From Syntrophomonadaceae bacterium (GTDB lineage: Bacteria; Bacillota; Dethiobacteria; SKNC01): a stretch of 6,494 nt of DNA. The stretch is from NCBI GenBank assembly GCA_003555415.1, contig PWHX01000126.1:1-6494 (forward strand), read 5' to 3'. Of the stretch, positions 5,662 to 6,494 are shown piece by piece. The position numbers and the translations under genes were made by a program. The stretch's first letter is position 1. The number at the start of each line of letters is the position of its first letter. The notes under the pieces are model-generated. The model was given only the letters and a program-made list of their open reading frames with translations. It searched no databases and was not told where the DNA came from.

Positions 5662-5720
5662 TATTTACCTCCTTTAAAAATATTTTTCAGCGAGCATTAT
5701 CTAAAATGCTCGCTTTTTTT
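5638..5720 (+). ncRNA. candidate ~80-nt small RNA with anti-Shine-Dalgarno segment
   Basis: A transcript starting about 7 nt after the TATTAT box would run about 80 nt to the T tract at 5714-5720. Its 5' end can fold into AGGG(C)AC-AGTA-GTCCCT (5639-5655), a 6-bp stem with one bulged C. A mostly unstructured linker follows and carries ACCTCCTTT (5667-5675), which equals the anti-Shine-Dalgarno end of 16S rRNA and so is complementary to strong ribosome binding sites. The 3' end is a strong terminator hairpin. The last 24 nt are antisense to the end of the PHP gene. It is transcribed divergently from rapZ. No known RNA family is recognised. Confidence 0.45.
5689..5720 (+). terminator. intrinsic terminator on the plus strand
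   Basis: Stem arms AGCGAGCATT (5689-5698) and AATGCTCGCT (5705-5714) pair perfectly around a 6-nt loop and run into seven T residues (5714-5720). On the minus strand the same hairpin, which includes the last codons of the PHP gene, is followed by GAAAAATATTTTT, a much weaker context. The orientation therefore favours ending a plus-strand RNA, though weak bidirectional action for the PHP transcript is possible. Confidence 0.8.
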
Positions 5721-6461
5721 ATTTAAACAAGAAAAAGAATTAAGTATTCTTTCCGACTCAATCCCCAGTTTCTGTGCCATCTTTACACCGGGCTCAAGCT
5801 CACCTACTTCCTCTGGGGTATGGGCATCACTGTTAATTGCAAATTTAACCCTGGAGGGGGCTGCTGCCTTTATAAATTCAAAAGTCTTATGCCCATGGGA
5901 ACTGTTAATCTCCAGCGCAGTTCCCCGGAAAACACAGGCCCGTGCCAGTCCCCGGGTATCAATATTTAGTTTTAAACCCGGGTGAACTATTGTATGAACC
6001 GGATATTTAGTTACAGCCTTTATAAGAGCACTGGTATTTATCCGACGGACTTCCCTGAACAAACGGCTGCTGATTTTTGCCCCCCAATTTTTAACTACAA
6101 GATCAAAAGTGTTGGAAAAGTCTTTAGGGATTATCCCTGTATGAAGACCTACTAAAAGCAGATCCAGTTCTTTAATATATTCAGGAGTAATGTCTAATTC
6201 TCCGGACGTACTTATGACATTAGCCTCCAGCCCCAGGAGTATTTCCAGGTCGGGATATTTAGCCTGGCATTTTATTATATCTTTCTTAATTTTCCTAAGG
6301 GTTTTTAAATTTTTTATGCCTACAAAAGGATGAGCCGGTCCGTGGTCAGTAATTGCTACAACCTTAAGGCCTTTTTCCCAGGCAGCCTTAACATTATCTT
6401 CTACCGCTCCCTTTCCATGACTGTAACGGGTATGGGTATGGTAATCTGCAACCAACTTCAT
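5697..6461 (-). CDS. PHP-domain metal-dependent phosphoesterase (YcdX-like)
   Basis: A 254-aa single-domain PHP (polymerase and histidinol phosphatase) protein, resembling the YcdX group that holds a trinuclear metal site in a distorted TIM barrel. The full set of expected ligands is visible: His8 and His10 (DYHTHT), His15 (YSHGKG), Asp39-His40 (AITDHG), Glu79 (GLEAN), His107 (GLHTG), His160 (VHPG), and Asp212 and His214 (NSDAHTP). A phosphatase or phosphodiesterase activity is expected but the substrate is unknown. The start ATG at 6461 has AAGGAG 6 nt upstream; the frame is also open to the window edge. PHP genes of this type are commonly found just before rapZ in clostridia, so the context is conserved. 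The final codons form one arm of the terminator hairpin at 5689-5714. Confidence 0.88.
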   Translation of the reverse strand: MKLVADYHTHTRYSHGKGAVEDNVKAAWEKGLKVVAITDHGPAHPFVGIKNLKTLRKIKKDIIKCQAKYPDLEILLGLEANVISTSGELDITPEYIKELDLLLVGLHTGIIPKDFSNTFDLVVKNWGAKISSRLFREVRRINTSALIKAVTKYPVHTIVHPGLKLNIDTRGLARACVFRGTALEINSSHGHKTFEFIKAAAPSRVKFAINSDAHTPEEVGELEPGVKMAQKLGIESERILNSFSCLNKKSEHFR

Positions 6462-6494
6462 ATTTATCTCCTTCCCTAATGCTAAACTGTTTAA

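Noticed and set aside
6481..6494. Short inverted repeat TAAAC-A-GTTTA or tail of an upstream gene at the window edge
   Set aside because: The arms are only 5 bp and only 33 nt lie upstream of the PHP start, too little to identify a gene or regulatory site.

Overview
The window reads as chromosomal DNA from a low-to-moderate G+C member of the Bacillota, most likely an anaerobic clostridial lineage. The signs are strong AGGAGG-type ribosome binding sites, use of TTG and GTG starts, a WhiA/RapZ block, and a gap-pgk-tpiA-gpmI glycolytic string. Genus cannot be fixed from the sequence alone. All clear protein-coding genes lie on the minus strand, so the biological order runs from high to low coordinates.

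Upstream block (6461 to about 3582): a PHP-domain metal-dependent phosphoesterase, then a regulatory intergenic region, then rapZ (yvcJ), then whiA. In Bacillota rapZ, yvcK and whiA normally sit side by side, but no intact yvcK is present here. The 129 bases between rapZ and whiA instead keep what looks like the last ~35 codons of yvcK, with an RHD motif, and possibly its first few codons overlapping the rapZ stop. This is best read as an internally deleted yvcK, or an assembly collapse.

The 5520-5720 interval is the most intriguing non-coding part. On the plus strand, against all the genes, there is a sigma-A-type promoter (TTGCAA, 17 bp, TATTAT) followed about 80 nt later by a textbook intrinsic terminator. 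Together they predict a short RNA carrying an anti-Shine-Dalgarno-like ACCTCCTTT segment. On the minus strand the same segment is the ribosome binding site of a possible 15-codon ORF. A 9-bp-arm inverted repeat next to the likely rapZ promoter looks like an operator.

Downstream block (3396 to 1): gap, pgk, tpiA and the 5' end of gpmI, encoding four consecutive or linked steps of lower glycolysis/gluconeogenesis. An extended -10 promoter lies upstream of gap. No cggR repressor gene precedes gap. A GC-rich hairpin separates pgk from tpiA and could set different mRNA levels for the two halves. The GAPDH lacks the usual NAD-selecting aspartate. The gpmI fragment stops just before the expected active-site serine.
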